NCBI RefSeq assembly: GCF_014174405.1
Contig: NZ_JACEGA010000001.1
Coordinates: 301,001-365,000 of the forward strand
Source: Variimorphobacter saccharofermentans
GTDB taxonomy: Bacteria > Bacillota > Clostridia > Lachnospirales > Lachnospiraceae
Reading direction: 5' to 3'
Length of the DNA: 64,000 bases
A program made the position numbers and the translations under genes. Below are positions 62,339 through 64,000 of this stretch, piece by piece. Under the pieces are notes generated by a model. It saw only the letters and a list, made by a program, of their open reading frames with translations. It searched no databases and had not been told where the DNA came from. The first letter of the stretch is position 1, and every line of letters starts with the position of its first letter.

Positions 62339-62938
62339 ATGAGTAATAAGAGAAAGAGAACTTTATCAACGATTGTTTCTATGTCAATTCTAGCAATTGT
62401 CATAGTACTATTTTACTTTTATATTGAAAACAAAGTGAGTACGACTGATCCCTCATTAAAGGAACTTACTGATGCAGAACGATTACTGAATAAAGACTTT
62501 GATTTATATTATCCAGAGACTCCAAGAGAAGTTGTTAAGTATTTTAGCAATATGATAAAAATCATATATGGTAATAAGGCGAGTGAAGAAGAGATTAATC
62601 AATTAGCAGTTAAGATAAGAGAACTATATGATCCCGAGTTCCTTCAACTAAACCCGGAAGAGAAATATCTTCAGAATCTCGCGACTGAGCTGGCAGAATG
62701 GAAGGAAAAGAACCGACGAATTACAAACTATATATTTGTGAATAAAAATATGGAGAAGGAGAGCGAGATTGATGGTATCAAGTATGCAGTAAAATATGTC
62801 TCCTTTACTATTCAGGAAGATATCAAGTTCACAGAGACGTGGAAAATACTACTTCGTAAAAATGAGGATGATAAATGGAAGATCCTCGGATGGGAATTCG
62901 TGCCGAATACAGAGAAGCAGGATGATTCTGAGGATTAA
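62339..62938 (+). CDS. Membrane-anchored protein of unknown function (DUF6715-like)
   Basis: The 199-aa protein has a basic N-terminus, a single membrane segment (about 12-31, STIVSMSILAIVIVLFYFYI) and an extracellular helical/beta region containing LTDAERLLNKDFDLYYPETPREVVKYF. The TPREVVKhh pattern is that of a Lachnospiraceae family I recall as DUF6715, not verified. ATG 62339 follows GAGAGGAGG. Confidence 0.65.
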   Translation: MSNKRKRTLSTIVSMSILAIVIVLFYFYIENKVSTTDPSLKELTDAERLLNKDFDLYYPETPREVVKYFSNMIKIIYGNKASEEEINQLAVKIRELYDPEFLQLNPEEKYLQNLATELAEWKEKNRRITNYIFVNKNMEKESEIDGIKYAVKYVSFTIQEDIKFTETWKILLRKNEDDKWKILGWEFVPNTEKQDDSED

Positions 62939-62953
62939 GGTGTTACATATAGA

Positions 62954-63997
62954 ATGAAAGGAATAGCTAATCATATGACAAAAGATACTTTTATATTAGC
63001 AATAGAGACGTCCTGTGATGAGACAGCAGCAGCCGTTGTAAAAAATGGGAGAGAGGTACTCTCGAATGTCATCTCCTCACAGATTGAATTACACAAGCTG
63101 TATGGAGGGGTGGTCCCGGAGATTGCCTCTCGAAAGCATATTGAAAAGATAAATCAGGTGATTGAAGAAGCACTTGACATAGCAAATATGACATTTCAAG
63201 ATATGGATGCGATTGGGGTGACCTATGGGCCAGGACTGGTAGGGGCTTTACTGGTCGGTGTAGCTGAAGCGAAAGCCATCAGCTTTGCTACAGGGAAACC
63301 GTTAATTGGTGTTCATCATATTGAAGGACATGTCTCAGCAAATTATATTGAGAATAAGGACTTGAAACCACCGTTTTTATGCCTGATCGTTTCAGGAGGG
63401 CATACGCACCTTGTACTAGTAAAGGAATATGGTAACTACGAGATTATCGGGAAAACTAGGGATGATGCAGCGGGCGAAGCATTTGACAAGGTGGCACGTG
63501 CGATTGGATTGGGATACCCCGGAGGTCCGAAGATAGATAAGTTGTCAAAAGAAGGAAATAAAAAAGCCATTACTTTTCCGAGAGCGTCAATTGTCGGAGC
63601 ACCCTATGATTTTAGCTTTAGTGGCCTGAAATCCGCTGTATTAAATCACATTAATACAATGGAAATGAAGAAGGAAGAAGTTAATCGCGCTGATATTGCA
63701 GCAGCATTTCAGGATGCAGTAATTGACGTCCTTGTAACGAAAACGATACTAGCGGCAAAGGATTATGGTATGGAGAAAGTTGCAATAGCAGGAGGAGTGG
63801 CAGCGAATTCATCCCTTCGCGAAGCGATGGAGAAGGAATGCAGCAATAATGGAATTCGTTTTTATCATCCATCTCCTATTTACTGTACGGATAATGCAGC
63901 AATGATAGGAGCGGCTGCATATTATGAATATTTAAGAGGAGCCAGAGCGGGATTAGATCTGAATGCAGTACCGAATCTTAAAATTGGTGAACGATAA
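62954..63997 (+). CDS. tsaD: tRNA t6A synthase catalytic subunit TsaD
   Basis: The 347-aa ASKHA enzyme transfers threonylcarbamoyl to tRNA A37. It shows [14 protein letters not shown], the metal-binding [53 protein letters not shown] and [11 protein letters not shown]. Start is ATG 62954, or ATG 62975 (AAAGGA before it). Its partners tsaE and tsaB are 4 kb upstream. The gene ends three bases before the window end. Confidence 0.95.
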   Translation: MKGIANHMTKDTFILAIETSCDETAAAVVKNGREVLSNVISSQIELHKLYGGVVPEIASRKHIEKINQVIEEALDIANMTFQDMDAIGVTYGPGLVGALLVGVAEAKAISFATGKPLIGVHHIEGHVSANYIENKDLKPPFLCLIVSGGHTHLVLVKEYGNYEIIGKTRDDAAGEAFDKVARAIGLGYPGGPKIDKLSKEGNKKAITFPRASIVGAPYDFSFSGLKSAVLNHINTMEMKKEEVNRADIAAAFQDAVIDVLVTKTILAAKDYGMEKVAIAGGVAANSSLREAMEKECSNNGIRFYHPSPIYCTDNAAMIGAAAYYEYLRGARAGLDLNAVPNLKIGER

Positions 63998-64000
63998 GAG

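Overview
The window looks like chromosome of a low-GC, flagellated, spore-former-type Firmicute, most likely a Lachnospiraceae relative of Clostridium (Lachnoclostridium) phytofermentans. That placement is an inference from gene order (rpsG-fusA-tuf; hpf-secA-prfB; comF-yvyF; a mreB/mbl-like gene with flagellar rod genes), AGGAGG ribosome sites, frequent TTG/GTG starts and the family types seen; no rRNA is present to prove it.

Layout. (1) 1-3976: end of rpsG, fusA, tuf. (2) 3977-22408: an 18.4 kb integrative island inserted in the last codons of tuf. It is bounded by a perfect 56-bp direct repeat of the tuf 3' end (3921-3976 and 22353-22408). It carries a repressor, excisionase and tyrosine integrase at the left, then AT-rich cargo that reads as a defence island: a DUF262/DUF1524 (GmrSD-like) protein, a small membrane protein, a 43-aa overlapping ORF, a 1246-aa nuclease-like/STAND-like NTPase, a DUF1016 nuclease and a NACHT-like NTPase of about 1130 aa. 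The last gene is cut after codon 17 by an IS66 element (15937-18585) with an exact 8-bp target duplication. (3) 22409-26384: a second, smaller accretion. It holds one alpha/beta hydrolase gene and ends in a third, decayed copy of the tuf att core (26294-26314, 20/21 identical) plus another tuf-type terminator. A second IS66 (22703-25249) sits between the hydrolase promoter and its reading frame. (4) 26434-64000: ordinary chromosome. It contains mbl and flagellar rod genes, recD2, a nucleotidyltransferase, comF/yvyF, cvfB, an acyl-ACP thioesterase, yjfB, trxB, an SH3-NlpC/P60 hydrolase, a PilZ protein, hpf-secA-prfB (prfB with its programmed frameshift), cheW, an amino-acid ABC transporter, a threonine/aspartate operon (ACT protein, hom, an apgM-type gene, lysC), tex, a PII-like gene with a probable ATT start, an FMN riboswitch with ribU, tsaE-tsaB-rimI, rnz and tsaD.

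How it works together. The chromosomal part is housekeeping: translation factors, t6A tRNA modification (tsaE, tsaB, tsaD), secretion, and scattered motility genes. The island has its own integration/excision control: divergent repressor and xis/int promoters with repeated TAAC/GTTA half-sites, and short repeats near both ends that look like integrase arm sites. It has no relaxase, conjugation or capsid genes. Three tuf-end/terminator modules in a row suggest that tuf is a repeated integration hotspot in this lineage.

Other structure: two copies (and one probable relic) of an unnamed MITE-like fold-back repeat, a cluster of three perfect DnaA boxes far from any recognisable origin, an array of five GCTCCA/TGGAGC hairpins in the island, and alternative hairpins in front of fusA. 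All family assignments are from reading motifs; no database search was possible.
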